Source: Acidobacteriota bacterium (GTDB lineage: Bacteria > Acidobacteriota > Terriglobia > Terriglobales > Acidobacteriaceae). From it: DNA of 64,000 nt. This document shows positions 1 to 8,327 of the stretch, piece after piece. The notes beneath the pieces are model-generated. The model was not told where the DNA came from. It saw nothing but the letters and a program-made list of their open reading frames with translations, and did not search any database. Each line of letters opens with the position of its first letter. The first letter of the stretch is position 1. The stretch covers positions 682,001-746,000 of the forward strand of contig JAFDVQ010000001.1 in assembly GCA_018268915.1 (NCBI GenBank), read 5' to 3'. Made by a program: the position numbers and the translations under genes.

Positions 1-172
1 GACAGAGGTCCAGCAGCTTTCCGACTTCGCCGATAATTTCACCGCGATTCAGGTTCTGCGCGGCCTCAAGCTGATCGATTTTTTCGTGGCATAGCTTTGC
101 CTGCTCAGCGAGGCTCTTGAGTGTCACTGCGACAACACTTGGCCCGTATTTTGTCTCTTCTGAGGTCTTCAC
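1..172 (-). CDS. Hypothetical protein, C-terminus cut by window edge
   Basis: An open frame runs on the minus strand off the left edge. It starts at a GTG at 170-172 with a GGGAG motif about 9 nt upstream. The visible ~57 residues begin VKTSEETKYG and are hydrophilic, with a helical stretch (LKSLAEQAKLCHEKIDQLEAAQ) that could form a short coiled coil. I see no family signature. A stop lies in frame about 14 codons upstream of the GTG, so the N-terminus is close to this point. It could be a small regulatory or structural protein, but the function is unknown. Confidence 0.45.
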   Translation of the reverse strand, partial: MKTSEETKYGPSVVAVTLKSLAEQAKLCHEKIDQLEAAQNLNRGEIIGEVGKLLDLC

Positions 173-404
173 GTTGTTGAGCTCCCGTCTCAATCGAAAC
201 CAAGGGATGATGCACTATCGCCACATCCTACCGTGATTCATGCCCTTGGTTTAAGGTGCTGTAAGACTTTGGTAATACAGAAGTCACATTACTTTTGTAG
301 AGAAATCTGACCTCTTGAATGCTGGAAGGCAAGCGTCATCTAAGCAAGGCGGAGGTTGCCCCACTGCCCTGAGCAGTGGCTTACGTGACGTGCATTTTGT
401 GAGG

Positions 405-1016
405 CTAGCGTTCAGTGATCAGCATCAGGGGGTCGGGCTGGACTCGGCAGTCACTCGACCCAGAGATTTTCCACACCGAACCGTCCGAGTACGAAACGCC
501 GATCAACTGAATGGAATCAACCTTCGTGAATCCCGCGAGCCGAAGGTCCGCAGAAGCAGCCCCATCATTCTGTTCTACGAAATCGACCTTCAGTGTTCTG
601 GTGGCGTTCCATCTCTGTGCTGTATTCGCTGGTGTGGGCAGTGCTCTGCTGGTGCCATTCAAGCCGCGAACGCGGATGGTTGCGCTGACAATGCGAGCGG
701 CTCTGTGATCTTTGAGATTGAGAAAAATGCGCTGCCCGAATTGGTGAGGAACATGCGATTTGCTTCCATCGCGAACTCTGACCGTGCGATCCCAGAGACC
801 TTGGGTCGCATGCATATCGACAGGGCAGCTTCCGAACCACTTCGGATTAAGGACAGTTAACCCCGCTGCAATTGAGTGCGACTGGGAAACTGCCTGCGCA
901 GGACTCGGTGACTCTCCAATTCCCAATGTGGCTACACCAGAGGAGGGGGCGCCACTCTGCGCCACTAGCGTTATTGCGCTAAGAAGGAGGAAGAAGTTGG
1001 CAGCTGTGCGAATCAT
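405..1016 (-). CDS. Secreted hypothetical protein
   Basis: A protein of about 203 residues starting MIRTAANFF. The first ~20 residues form a signal peptide (hydrophobic core FFLLLSAITLVA), so it is probably exported. I chose the ATG at 1014-1016 over an upstream in-frame start because the signal peptide begins there and a GGGG stretch lies just upstream. The mature part is rich in beta-prone segments and contains GSCPVDMHA near its middle, followed by paired arginine-rich strands, a composition common in acidobacterial secreted beta-sandwich proteins. I recognise no catalytic motif. The gene stands alone, with roughly 230 bp of apparently non-coding sequence downstream. Confidence 0.6.
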   Translation of the reverse strand: MIRTAANFFLLLSAITLVAQSGAPSSGVATLGIGESPSPAQAVSQSHSIAAGLTVLNPKWFGSCPVDMHATQGLWDRTVRVRDGSKSHVPHQFGQRIFLNLKDHRAARIVSATIRVRGLNGTSRALPTPANTAQRWNATRTLKVDFVEQNDGAASADLRLAGFTKVDSIQLIGVSYSDGSVWKISGSSDCRVQPDPLMLITER

Positions 1017-1269
1017 AGGACACCCCAAACAGACGGAATCCGCGTACACAGACAAAATACGCTTGTTTCAAACGGCACCACAAGACCGGCTAACGATATC
1101 CGGGATGGCCCACTGTGTTACCGTTGCATAACGGCGTCCCTCAGCGATGCGGGGCAGCGATTTACCAAGCGGATTCATCCGTGGCGCATTGCGCAGATGA
1201 TTGCAGGAGCGAGGCTTAGGGCTGGGCTCCGGCACTCGAAGTGGATGGAGCTCATGCAGGCCCTGGAGA

Positions 1270-1635
1270 ATGTCACAGCAGCCGGAATTTTCGTCATCGA
1301 GCATGCCAACTAACCCGGCTCCAAGCTCAGGCGGTCCGAATGACACCGCGCCACTGATTCCTGAGGTCATCAGCGTTCATTCGCAGCAGCGCATTCCGCA
1401 CTGGCTGATGCGGACCGAACTCTACCTGCGTGTTCTGCTGAGGATGTACATAGGTCTGGCTATCTGCTATGCGCCTTGGTCGCAGCTCTTCTGGGACCAG
1501 AACCCTCTCTTCGTTCAGTTTCCCACCCTGGCTATCTACGCGGCAAACGGTGCAGTGCGCGGAATCATCTCAGGACTCGGGCTGCTGAATATCTGGATCG
1601 CCCTGCAGGATGCCATTCGGCATCGAAATGAGTGA
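1270..1635 (+). CDS. Small predicted membrane protein
   Basis: A protein of about 121 residues with a hydrophilic, Ser/Pro-rich N-terminus and two hydrophobic stretches, LRMYIGLAICYAPW and AVRGIISGLGLLNIWIAL, so probably two membrane helices. The start is uncertain: ATG at 1270 or ATG at 1303 are both possible and neither has an ideally spaced ribosome-binding site. The stop lies 23 nt before the ATG of the LOG-family gene, so the two are probably co-transcribed. I do not recognise the family. Confidence 0.5.
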   Translation: MSQQPEFSSSSMPTNPAPSSGGPNDTAPLIPEVISVHSQQRIPHWLMRTELYLRVLLRMYIGLAICYAPWSQLFWDQNPLFVQFPTLAIYAANGAVRGIISGLGLLNIWIALQDAIRHRNE

Positions 1636-1658
1636 TTCGAGTCGAATCGAGTAAGGCT

Positions 1659-2798
1659 ATGAGCGATAAAAGCGAACAAAATGCAGTCTCTCGGACAATC
1701 GGAAACGTGCCGGAAGACTCGCAAACCGCAAATACCAGCAATACTTCAGCGAAGCCGCAGAACGGCGACCCCGACATGGCCGTTGAACTGCCGACAGCCG
1801 CGCCGATCTCTCCGAACGGTGCGCCTCCACCTCTCGCATCCGCCCCATTGGCCTATGAAAATCCTGCATTCCTGAATGGACCTGACGGTCGTTTGATTCG
1901 TATTGTCGCCGAGTACATGGAACCGCTGGCGCGCTTTCGTCGCGAGCATATCCAGGACACAGTTGTATTTTTTGGGTCGGCCCGTTTTCGCGGGAAAGAA
2001 GAAGCCGCTCACGAACTTGAACTGCTCGACAACACGGGCTCCACAACTCCGGCCCCCAGCGAAGAGCAGCCGGCAACCATCCCGGACATCGCAGCGGGCA
2101 AAGCAACGGAACTTCAGCGCAAGCGGGCAGTGTCAGCAGTCGCAATGGCCCGCTACTACGAAGATGCTCGCCGTCTCTCGCAGATGTTGACGCATTGGTC
2201 ATTGAAGCTCCCTTCGCGCCGGCATCGGTTCGTTGTCACCTCTGGGGGTGGCCCCGGAATCATGGAAGCCGCAAACCGCGGCGCTCATGAAGCGGGCGGA
2301 AAGACGATCGGCATGAACATTCGTTTGCCGTTTGAGCAGTCGCCGAATCCCTACATCACTCCATCCTTGAACTTCGAGTTCCACTACTTCTTCATGCGCA
2401 AGCTCTGGTTCGCGTACCTGGCGAAAGCCCTCGTGGTTTTTCCGGGAGGTTTTGGAACCCTAGACGAGATGTTCGAGATCCTTACTCTCGCGCAGACCCA
2501 CAAACTGGCGAAGAAGATCACAGTGGTCGTCTATGGTTCCGACTACTGGAAGAAGGTATTCAACCTCGATGCCTTGGTGGACACTGGCGCAATCTCGCCA
2601 AAGGACATCGAGTTGTTCCAATATGTCGACACTCCGGAAGAAGCGTTTGAAGCTTTGCGGAATGGCCTCACTGAAAACTACCTGATGCCCGAAGCAAATG
2701 CGGCAGCTGAACAGGCCTTCCACGGAGTTCTTCCTGGGATGACATTTGAAGACTTCCTGGGGCCTGAGATGGCCAAGATGAATAAGGACCAAGACTAG
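1659..2798 (+). CDS. LOG-family protein (putative nucleotide 5'-monophosphate phosphoribohydrolase), enlarged
   Basis: This is a LOG/TIGR00730-type Rossmann protein. Family members cleave nucleoside monophosphates to base plus ribose 5-phosphate, and the plant-type enzymes release cytokinins. Signature motifs are visible: GGGPGIMEAANRGA, then PGGFGTLDEMFE, the PGGxGTxxE motif that carries the catalytic residues. At 379 residues it is much longer than the usual 180-240. It has a ~75-residue Ser/Pro-rich leader and an insert of about 40 residues (around NTGSTTPAPSEEQPA) inside the first half of the fold. ATG 1659 was preferred over GTG 1632 because AAGG lies just upstream. The family call is firm, the substrate inferred. 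Confidence 0.88.
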   Translation: MSDKSEQNAVSRTIGNVPEDSQTANTSNTSAKPQNGDPDMAVELPTAAPISPNGAPPPLASAPLAYENPAFLNGPDGRLIRIVAEYMEPLARFRREHIQDTVVFFGSARFRGKEEAAHELELLDNTGSTTPAPSEEQPATIPDIAAGKATELQRKRAVSAVAMARYYEDARRLSQMLTHWSLKLPSRRHRFVVTSGGGPGIMEAANRGAHEAGGKTIGMNIRLPFEQSPNPYITPSLNFEFHYFFMRKLWFAYLAKALVVFPGGFGTLDEMFEILTLAQTHKLAKKITVVVYGSDYWKKVFNLDALVDTGAISPKDIELFQYVDTPEEAFEALRNGLTENYLMPEANAAAEQAFHGVLPGMTFEDFLGPEMAKMNKDQD

Positions 2799-2845
2799 AA
2801 GCGACACTAAACTTCACTCGCCCGCAACGGGTTGAGTTGCTTGAT

Positions 2846-2863
2846 CGCAACCTCCGGGTTGCG
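2846..2863. terminator. Short perfect hairpin downstream of the LOG gene
   Basis: The 7-bp arms CGCAACC and GGTTGCG enclose a 4-nt loop, 48 bp after the LOG stop. There is no U-tract, so termination is a guess. It may simply be a structured intergenic repeat. Confidence 0.3.
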
Positions 2864-3010
2864 GTTGATGCTTCGTGTCTACCGTTTATGGCTAGAATTC
2901 CATGCACTAATTGATGTGCAATTCTTCTCCTCTTAATGTCTTGTTGACGCCCTGCCTTAATACTGAACCAGCAAGTTTAGAGCTCCGTTGATCGCGGATG
3001 AGGAGGGGAA

Positions 3011-4171
3011 ATGGCCAATGCGACCGTTTCGTACCTGTGGCGCGACCAGAAAGCTCACCAGAATTTCCGGACCGGCATTTCGCTCCACAGCCACACCAAC
3101 CAGTCACGAGAAACCCTGGACTTCCTGGCGAATCTGGGCAGCAAGTACGCGATGATCCGCCCTTTCCTTGCCCGCCTGGAACGACGCGCTCAGAAGCTGC
3201 ACGGGGTCCGGATCGACTATGCCTCCAGCTATTGGACGCCGCCTTTGACGCCGAAGCTTGCATTCGAACTGGAGAGCAAGCAGATCGAATTGCTCGGGCT
3301 CGATTCGATGGTTTCAATTACCGATCACGACAACATTGAAGCCCCGATGCTGCTGAAGGCCGTTCCAAGCGCGCGGCATATTCCCGTTTCGGTCGAGTGG
3401 AGTGTTCCTTACGGGGGCGTTCAAGACTTTCACATCGGTGTTCACAATCTGCCGAGCGCTAGTGCCAAGCAGTGGATGGCCACGCTTGCCGCGTACACTT
3501 CGAATCCCAGAGAAGAACGCCTCAAAGAAATTCTGTTGGGTCTGAATGAGGAGCCAAACGTTCTCATTGTCTTCAATCACCCGATGTGGGACCTCTTCCT
3601 GATTGGCGAAGAACGTCATCGGTTTATGGTGAACGAGTTTTTGCAGAAGTTCGGTGCATGGCTGCACGCGCTGGAACTGAACGGTCTCCGCAACTGGGAA
3701 GAGAATCGCGAAACACGTCGGTTGGCCGAGCGATGGAACATGATTCTCGTCAGCGGCGGTGACAGGCACGGCGTAGAGCCGAACGCTAACATCAATCTGA
3801 CCAATGCAACGACCTTCACCGAGTTCGTGCACGAGATCCGCCGCGAGCGCAGAAGCAACGTCCTCTTCATGCCGCAGTACGCCCAGCCCTGGAAGCACCG
3901 CTTGCTGAAATCGACCCTGGATGCGATTCGAAATTACCCGGAGTTTCCGCAGGGATCGCGCACATGGGATGAGCGAGCCCACCATCCGGATGCAGATGGT
4001 CTCGTTCGGCCCCTAAGCGAGATCTGGCCTAAGGGCCGCGCACCTTTGGCGATTCAATTTGCAGTCAGGTCAGTACAAATGCTCGGCAGCCGCCCAGTCT
4101 CCGGCGGATTGCGAATGGCCTGGAGCGAGTCAAACCAGCTTCGTCTCGCACTGAGCGACCAGGAGGGTTAG
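3011..4171 (+). CDS. PHP-domain metal-dependent phosphoesterase-like protein
   Basis: A 386-residue protein with the metal-ligand pattern of the PHP superfamily: HSHTN (H26, H28), SITDHDN (D105-D107), VEWS (E129), VFNHP (H190) and GGDRHG (D251, H253). PHP proteins hydrolyse phosphoesters with two or three divalent metals. There is no polymerase or other added domain, and no signal peptide, so a cytoplasmic stand-alone enzyme is likely. The next gene starts 18 bp downstream and is a GT4 glycosyltransferase. This suggests a joint role in glycolipid or surface-glycan metabolism, perhaps as a phosphatase acting on an intermediate. That role is inference, the PHP fold is well supported. Confidence 0.8.
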   Translation: MANATVSYLWRDQKAHQNFRTGISLHSHTNQSRETLDFLANLGSKYAMIRPFLARLERRAQKLHGVRIDYASSYWTPPLTPKLAFELESKQIELLGLDSMVSITDHDNIEAPMLLKAVPSARHIPVSVEWSVPYGGVQDFHIGVHNLPSASAKQWMATLAAYTSNPREERLKEILLGLNEEPNVLIVFNHPMWDLFLIGEERHRFMVNEFLQKFGAWLHALELNGLRNWEENRETRRLAERWNMILVSGGDRHGVEPNANINLTNATTFTEFVHEIRRERRSNVLFMPQYAQPWKHRLLKSTLDAIRNYPEFPQGSRTWDERAHHPDADGLVRPLSEIWPKGRAPLAIQFAVRSVQMLGSRPVSGGLRMAWSESNQLRLALSDQEG

Positions 4172-4189
4172 ACGCGAAGAGAAGGTTGC

Positions 4190-5425
4190 ATGTATGGGCA
4201 AGTGCCACGGGTCGCCTTCTTTCCAGACTCGTTCCACGAAGTAAACGGGGTTGCCCACACGAGTCGTCACTTCTTGCAGTTCGCGGTTGAGCATCAAATC
4301 CCATTTCTCTGCGTGCGAGCCGGAAGGGGCAGGCCAGCCCTGAATAAGCAGGGAACAGTCTGGACGCTCGAACTTCCCCGCAGCGCTTTCTCAGTGCCCC
4401 TCGAAAAAGACCTCACGTTCGATCCCGCGTATCTCAGACATATCCCTCTGGCCGATGAGACGCTGGAACAATTTGCACCTGACCTTATTCACATCACCGG
4501 GCCGAGCGACGTAGGCCTGCTCGGAGCCTCTCTTGCAAATCGGTATGAGTTGCCTCTTGCTGCCAGCTGGCATACCAATGTTCATGAATATGCGGGGCGC
4601 CGGTTTGCGCATTTGCTGCGCATATTCCCCCAGACACTTCCAGTCGGAGCTGCCAGGAGCATCGAGGAGTGCGCCATGACCATCGCGGCCCGCTTCTATT
4701 CTGCCGCGCAGATTCTCTTCGCTCCAAATCGCCAGCTCTGCACGCAACTTGCACAAGCCACCGGACGGCCCTGCGTTCTGATGCGCCGAGGTGTGGACTG
4801 CTCATTGTTCAATCCAGAGAAAAGAAAACGAACCCCATCTGATCAAGAAATTCTTCTGGGATTTGTTGGCCGGCTTTCTGTCGAAAAGAATGTTCGAATG
4901 TTGGCGCGAATTCATTCTGGTCTTAAAGCTCTCGGTCACCGCAACTTCCGCTTCGTAATCGTCGGACAAGGCGCAGAAGAATCGTGGCTCAGACAAAAAC
5001 TCCCGCGTGCGTTGTTCACAGGCGTATTCAGAGGCGAAGCTCTGGCGGCTGCTTACGCCGACATGGACCTCTTCATCTTTCCTTCTCACACAGACACCTT
5101 TGGGAACGTTGTTCTTGAGGCGCTGGCAAGCGGCGTGCCGGCCATCGTGACTCCTAATGGCGGGCCTGCAAGCATAGTTTGTGACGGGTATACCGGGCGC
5201 GTTGCGCCGGATGAACTCTTTACGAGTGCAATTTCGGAACTGATCGAAAATGCTCCGCTGCATCGTCACATGCGAGTCACCGCAAGAAGAGTGTCAATGA
5301 CTGCAACCTGGAACTCTGTCTTCGAAGACGTCTATCGGGGATTCCTCGGTCCTCTCGAGAAGCCACGCCGTCGCCGTGATTTAAATCAAGATTGCCACCT
5401 GCTGGAAACCTCGCAAGGTCGATGA
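4190..5425 (+). CDS. GT4-family glycosyltransferase
   Basis: A 411-residue GT-B glycosyltransferase. The N-terminal domain begins with RVAFFPDSFHEVNGVAHTSR, typical of the MgtA/PimB/SqdX-like group. The C-terminal nucleotide-sugar domain has GFVGRLSVEKN and HTDTFGNVVLEALASG followed by VTPNGGP. The first acidic residue of the usual E-x7-E pair is Asp here, as is common in this subgroup. Family members add mannose, glucose or sulfoquinovose to lipids. There is no membrane segment, so it is probably a peripheral inner-membrane enzyme. Its stop overlaps the next start (ATGA), showing translational coupling. The exact sugar and acceptor cannot be read from sequence. Confidence 0.87.
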   Translation: MYGQVPRVAFFPDSFHEVNGVAHTSRHFLQFAVEHQIPFLCVRAGRGRPALNKQGTVWTLELPRSAFSVPLEKDLTFDPAYLRHIPLADETLEQFAPDLIHITGPSDVGLLGASLANRYELPLAASWHTNVHEYAGRRFAHLLRIFPQTLPVGAARSIEECAMTIAARFYSAAQILFAPNRQLCTQLAQATGRPCVLMRRGVDCSLFNPEKRKRTPSDQEILLGFVGRLSVEKNVRMLARIHSGLKALGHRNFRFVIVGQGAEESWLRQKLPRALFTGVFRGEALAAAYADMDLFIFPSHTDTFGNVVLEALASGVPAIVTPNGGPASIVCDGYTGRVAPDELFTSAISELIENAPLHRHMRVTARRVSMTATWNSVFEDVYRGFLGPLEKPRRRRDLNQDCHLLETSQGR

Positions 5426-5826
5426 ACATCCAACCCGGAGGACGTAAGTGGCGGGAGGTTGGATTGGTGGCATCGTTGGTAATTCTGATGATGGAAGAGG
5501 AACAACCGGAGGGTCTCTCCGCGCGCAAGCTGGTGGTCGAGACCGCGAAGCACAACGTGCTTACCGCCTACAACCTTCCATCCGGCCTGGACCTGCTCCA
5601 CAGGTTTCCAAATGTAGATGCGATCCTCGTGCACGCTCACTTGTTGCAGCAGAAGCCCGACCTCTTGAAGGAAGTGAGACAGGTGTGTCCCGGCAAGCCA
5701 ATCATCTTCGCAACTCCCTTCGCAGGCGACCATCGTCCGGAGGTCGACTACGTTGTGGATAGTCACAAGCCTCATGACTTGATCAAACTGTTCACCTCCG
5801 GAGAATTGCGATTGCGGCCTTGCTGA
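5422..5826 (+). CDS. Degenerate receiver-like small protein, coupled to the glycosyltransferase
   Basis: A 134-residue protein starting MNIQPGG at the ATG inside the ATGA overlap with the glycosyltransferase. The pattern of hydrophobic strand, helix, AYNLPSGLDLLHRFPNVDAILVHA, then KPIIFATPF resembles a CheY-like alpha/beta receiver. The phospho-acceptor Asp is not obvious, and the first strand is followed by MMEEEQPEG rather than a DD pair. It may be a non-phosphorylated receiver fold acting as a partner of the PHP or GT proteins. The fold is my inference from the strand-helix alternation, and a database profile search could overturn it. Confidence 0.6.
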   Translation: MNIQPGGRKWREVGLVASLVILMMEEEQPEGLSARKLVVETAKHNVLTAYNLPSGLDLLHRFPNVDAILVHAHLLQQKPDLLKEVRQVCPGKPIIFATPFAGDHRPEVDYVVDSHKPHDLIKLFTSGELRLRPC

Positions 5827-5832
5827 TCCAGC

Positions 5833-6465
5833 TCAACTGCTGAGCGGATGATCTGGAATCTCTCCCGTCTTGCGCTTGCGCCGCCACCAGATCGCAAATC
5901 CGATCAGCGCAATTCCGCCGACTACCAGCAGCACCGTCAAAGCATGGTGTTGCACAACCCCCACAGCACCCGGACCAAGCTTGATCACCAGCAGAGACAG
6001 GATCAGCCAACGCACCAGACGCCCCGTGAAAACAGCCAGCATAAATGGAGCTACGCGCATCTCGAATACACCCGCCGCGAAGACGAACGCCTTCCACGGA
6101 GTTGGAGGGGGCAGGGCCGACGGGATCGCCATCGCCAAAAACTCCTGCTTCTCGAATCGCAGCTTCATCCGCTCGTAGCGTTCGCGATTCACCCTTTTCA
6201 AGATGAATAGCTCTCCGCCTGCCCGACCCAGCGCGTAAGGCAGCAGTCCGCCGATCGCCGATCCAATCGCTGCCATCAGGCAATATGCCCAGAAATGGCT
6301 CTGATCCTTCCATACCCATACAGCGATCAGCGCATCCATCGGAACCGGAATCGTCGATGAGTCCATCACCGCGACTGCTCCCGCCCCGGGAATGCCCCAC
6401 TTGATGAGAACAGGGAGAATTACTAGTTTCCACTTCGACCAGATTGTCTGAAAAAAGTGCTTCAA
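5833..6465 (-). CDS. VTT/DedA-like (SNARE-associated) membrane protein
   Basis: A 210-residue integral membrane protein related to the VTT (YqaA/DedA) superfamily. That superfamily is linked to lipid scrambling or transport and envelope integrity. It has a hydrophobic N-terminal pair of helices with MDSSTIPVPMDAL, a glycine-rich helix with IGSAIGGLLPYALGR, a re-entrant-type segment with AIPSALPPPTPWKAFVFAAG, and a final helix before a basic tail. The only in-frame start near the N-terminus is TTG (6463-6465), preceded by GGGA at suitable spacing. It is convergent with the receiver-like gene, with a 6-bp gap. Confidence 0.8.
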   Translation of the reverse strand: MKHFFQTIWSKWKLVILPVLIKWGIPGAGAVAVMDSSTIPVPMDALIAVWVWKDQSHFWAYCLMAAIGSAIGGLLPYALGRAGGELFILKRVNRERYERMKLRFEKQEFLAMAIPSALPPPTPWKAFVFAAGVFEMRVAPFMLAVFTGRLVRWLILSLLVIKLGPGAVGVVQHHALTVLLVVGGIALIGFAIWWRRKRKTGEIPDHPLSS

Positions 6466-6693
6466 GAACGTCCCTTTCGCGCTCGAAAACGTCCAATTCC
6501 CCAGCGCGAATCGTTGACGGGGTGGAGTTTCGCGCTCCTCTACGTTTCTGGATCGCGAAAGCTTATTGTACGGTCAGCGTCGTTCACTTCGGTTCCGATT
6601 GGCCGCAATCTCAGGGAATGAGAGAATTAGGGAGAAGGACTTCGATGCTCAGCTGGCCAGGATTGAACGGCCCGTGGCAGGCATCGCCAACGC

Positions 6694-7860
6694 ATGCCGA
6701 CCAGTGAAGCACAACCTGCCGCGAATGAGCGGGATAAAGCCGCGGTACCCCACCCGAAGAAGGCCTCCACTGGCCCCCTGAACCTCAGCTACCCCGAAGA
6801 TGAACGTATCTGGGAAGAGGACGCTCCGGCAGAAGAGAGCTCCGAGGCTGCCGATTCAGATTCAAACGGCTCACGCCGCCGCATCTCGCGCGGTGCCGCC
6901 ACCTCCCGCTGGGTAGACTACGACACACACGAACTGCTGACGATGATCAGCGAACTCGAGGATGAGCGCCGCTGGGCCCGTCTCCGCGAAGGCATCTGGA
7001 TCGCGCTCCTGTTGCACATCGCATTGCTTCTCGCTGCCATCCTGCTTCCGAAATATGTCTTCATGCCGCGGGTCATCGACCCCTTCGACGCCATCAAGCA
7101 GCGAAAAGACCTCACGTATCTCGACCTGCCTCCTGACGTGATCAAGAGGCTCCAGGCCAAGCCGAAGGTCGCACCGGTTCCGGCTCAGAAGCAGCCCCGC
7201 GTCGACAAGAAGACTCTGGAAGCGATGAACAAGCCGGCTCCGCCCCCTCCCAAACCGGAGGTTACTCCTGAGCCGACGACTCCGCCGCCGAACCCAGCGC
7301 TTACTTCTCCGGTCCCCAAGGTCGAGCAGGCACCTCCGCCCACCGAGGCCCCGCGGCCGCAGGCTGTTCCTGCACGGCCTAACTTCGCCATGGGTTCCTC
7401 TAACCCTGCCGATCAGCTTCGTGATGCCATGCGAGGCGCGAGATCAGGCCCCGGCGCAAATGCCGTCCCCGGCGGACCGGCCCAGATGCCCATGCACCCC
7501 GGCGCAGGGTCGGGTGGCGTCCAGGTCCTCAGCGACACACAGGGCGTCGACTTCAGTTCCTGGCTTCTGCGCTGGCACCGCGAGACCGAGCGCACGTGGG
7601 ATCCATTGATCCCCGATGAGGTCAATCCGCCTATCTACAAGAAGGGCGCAGTCGTCATCCGCTTCAAGGTCCTTCCCAACGGACGCCTCATGGAAGGAAG
7701 CATGGTTCTCGAGGGTCGCTCCGGCGACACTGGGCTGGATCGCGCTGCGTGGGGAGCTCTTACCGGGTCAAATTATCCGCCGCTTCCGCGCGATTTCCAT
7801 GGCCCCTACCTCGAACTCCGCGCTGTCTTCCTCTACAACATGGAACCGGGCAAGGAGTAA
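6694..7860 (+). CDS. TonB-family protein, single-pass with Pro-rich periplasmic arm
   Basis: A 388-residue protein. An acidic cytoplasmic region (~1-100) is followed by one membrane helix (about 101-120, IALLLHIALLLAAILL) and a Pro/Lys-rich arm (~145-235). The C-terminal TonB-like domain (~305-385) has IRFKVLPNGRLMEG and a YPPLPRDF motif. TonB proteins carry proton-motive energy from ExbB/ExbD to outer-membrane receptors. The cytoplasmic leader of ~100 residues is much longer than in classical TonB, and no exbB, exbD or receptor lies nearby. It may instead be one of the lone TonB-C proteins common in acidobacteria. The start is ATG 6694 with only a weak ribosome-binding site. Confidence 0.78.
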   Translation: MPTSEAQPAANERDKAAVPHPKKASTGPLNLSYPEDERIWEEDAPAEESSEAADSDSNGSRRRISRGAATSRWVDYDTHELLTMISELEDERRWARLREGIWIALLLHIALLLAAILLPKYVFMPRVIDPFDAIKQRKDLTYLDLPPDVIKRLQAKPKVAPVPAQKQPRVDKKTLEAMNKPAPPPPKPEVTPEPTTPPPNPALTSPVPKVEQAPPPTEAPRPQAVPARPNFAMGSSNPADQLRDAMRGARSGPGANAVPGGPAQMPMHPGAGSGGVQVLSDTQGVDFSSWLLRWHRETERTWDPLIPDEVNPPIYKKGAVVIRFKVLPNGRLMEGSMVLEGRSGDTGLDRAAWGALTGSNYPPLPRDFHGPYLELRAVFLYNMEPGKE

Positions 7861-7938
7861 GAATCAGTTCACAACTTTTGTTTACACTTTTCGGGTTTCT
7901 TCTCGGTTGTTAGCCACGAGGAACCTTCCGGAAATCTT

Positions 7939-8014
7939 TGGAGCGCCGAGCGGGAATCGAACCCGCGAATGCAGGTTTTGCAGACCTGAGCGTTAGCCAC
8001 TTCGCCACCGGCGC
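7939..8014 (-). tRNA. tRNA-Cys (anticodon GCA)
   Basis: A cloverleaf can be folded by eye on the minus strand. It has a 7-bp acceptor stem (GCGCCGG/TCGGCGC, one G-U), a D-arm with GTGGCTAA, the anticodon loop CTGCAAA between 5-bp stems, and a T-arm GCGGG-TTCGATT-CCCGC. The discriminator base is U, the identity element of tRNA-Cys, and CCA is encoded (7939-7941). Confidence 0.96.
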
Positions 8015-8327
8015 TCATTTGAAACTTGTTGTGATAAGCCCTGAAATGAAAAACCCACCGAGCCATGAGGCGGGGGGGTGACGGAGATCGGTTCCTTTTG
8101 GAATCTATCCCGAAGTACACGCCCGCGCACAGCTGCTCTGACAGCAGCAAAGACAAGTCGCGGGATGTAGGTACTGGGTCATAAGTTTCCAATCGACGTT
8201 CGTTTTACTGCTCATCGAGCGCCGAGTTCTTGCAGAGTAAAAGCATTCGCCCGCCGAAGTCAAAGGTGCAGGGCGATCCTCAATCGCTGAATCATGCTCG
8301 ATTTGCCTTTACTCGTTCACTCACATA
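8015..8327. other. Intergenic gap between tRNA-Cys and the ClC gene
   Basis: This 313-bp stretch holds a likely minus-strand terminator for the ClC gene (8049-8074). I see no convincing reading frame with a ribosome-binding site. The promoter of tRNA-Cys must lie here, but I cannot point to clear -35 and -10 boxes. Confidence 0.5.
8049..8074 (-). terminator. Candidate intrinsic terminator after the ClC gene
   Basis: Read on the minus strand, the arms CCCGCC and GGTGGG (one G-U pair) enclose a 9-nt loop and are followed directly by five U residues. The hairpin sits 254 bp beyond the ClC stop and upstream of tRNA-Cys, so it would insulate the tRNA. Confidence 0.45.

Noticed and set aside
1068..1370. 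Minus-strand open frame of 100 residues upstream of the small membrane gene
   Set aside because: No family features and no ribosome-binding site, and it overlaps the better supported plus-strand gene.
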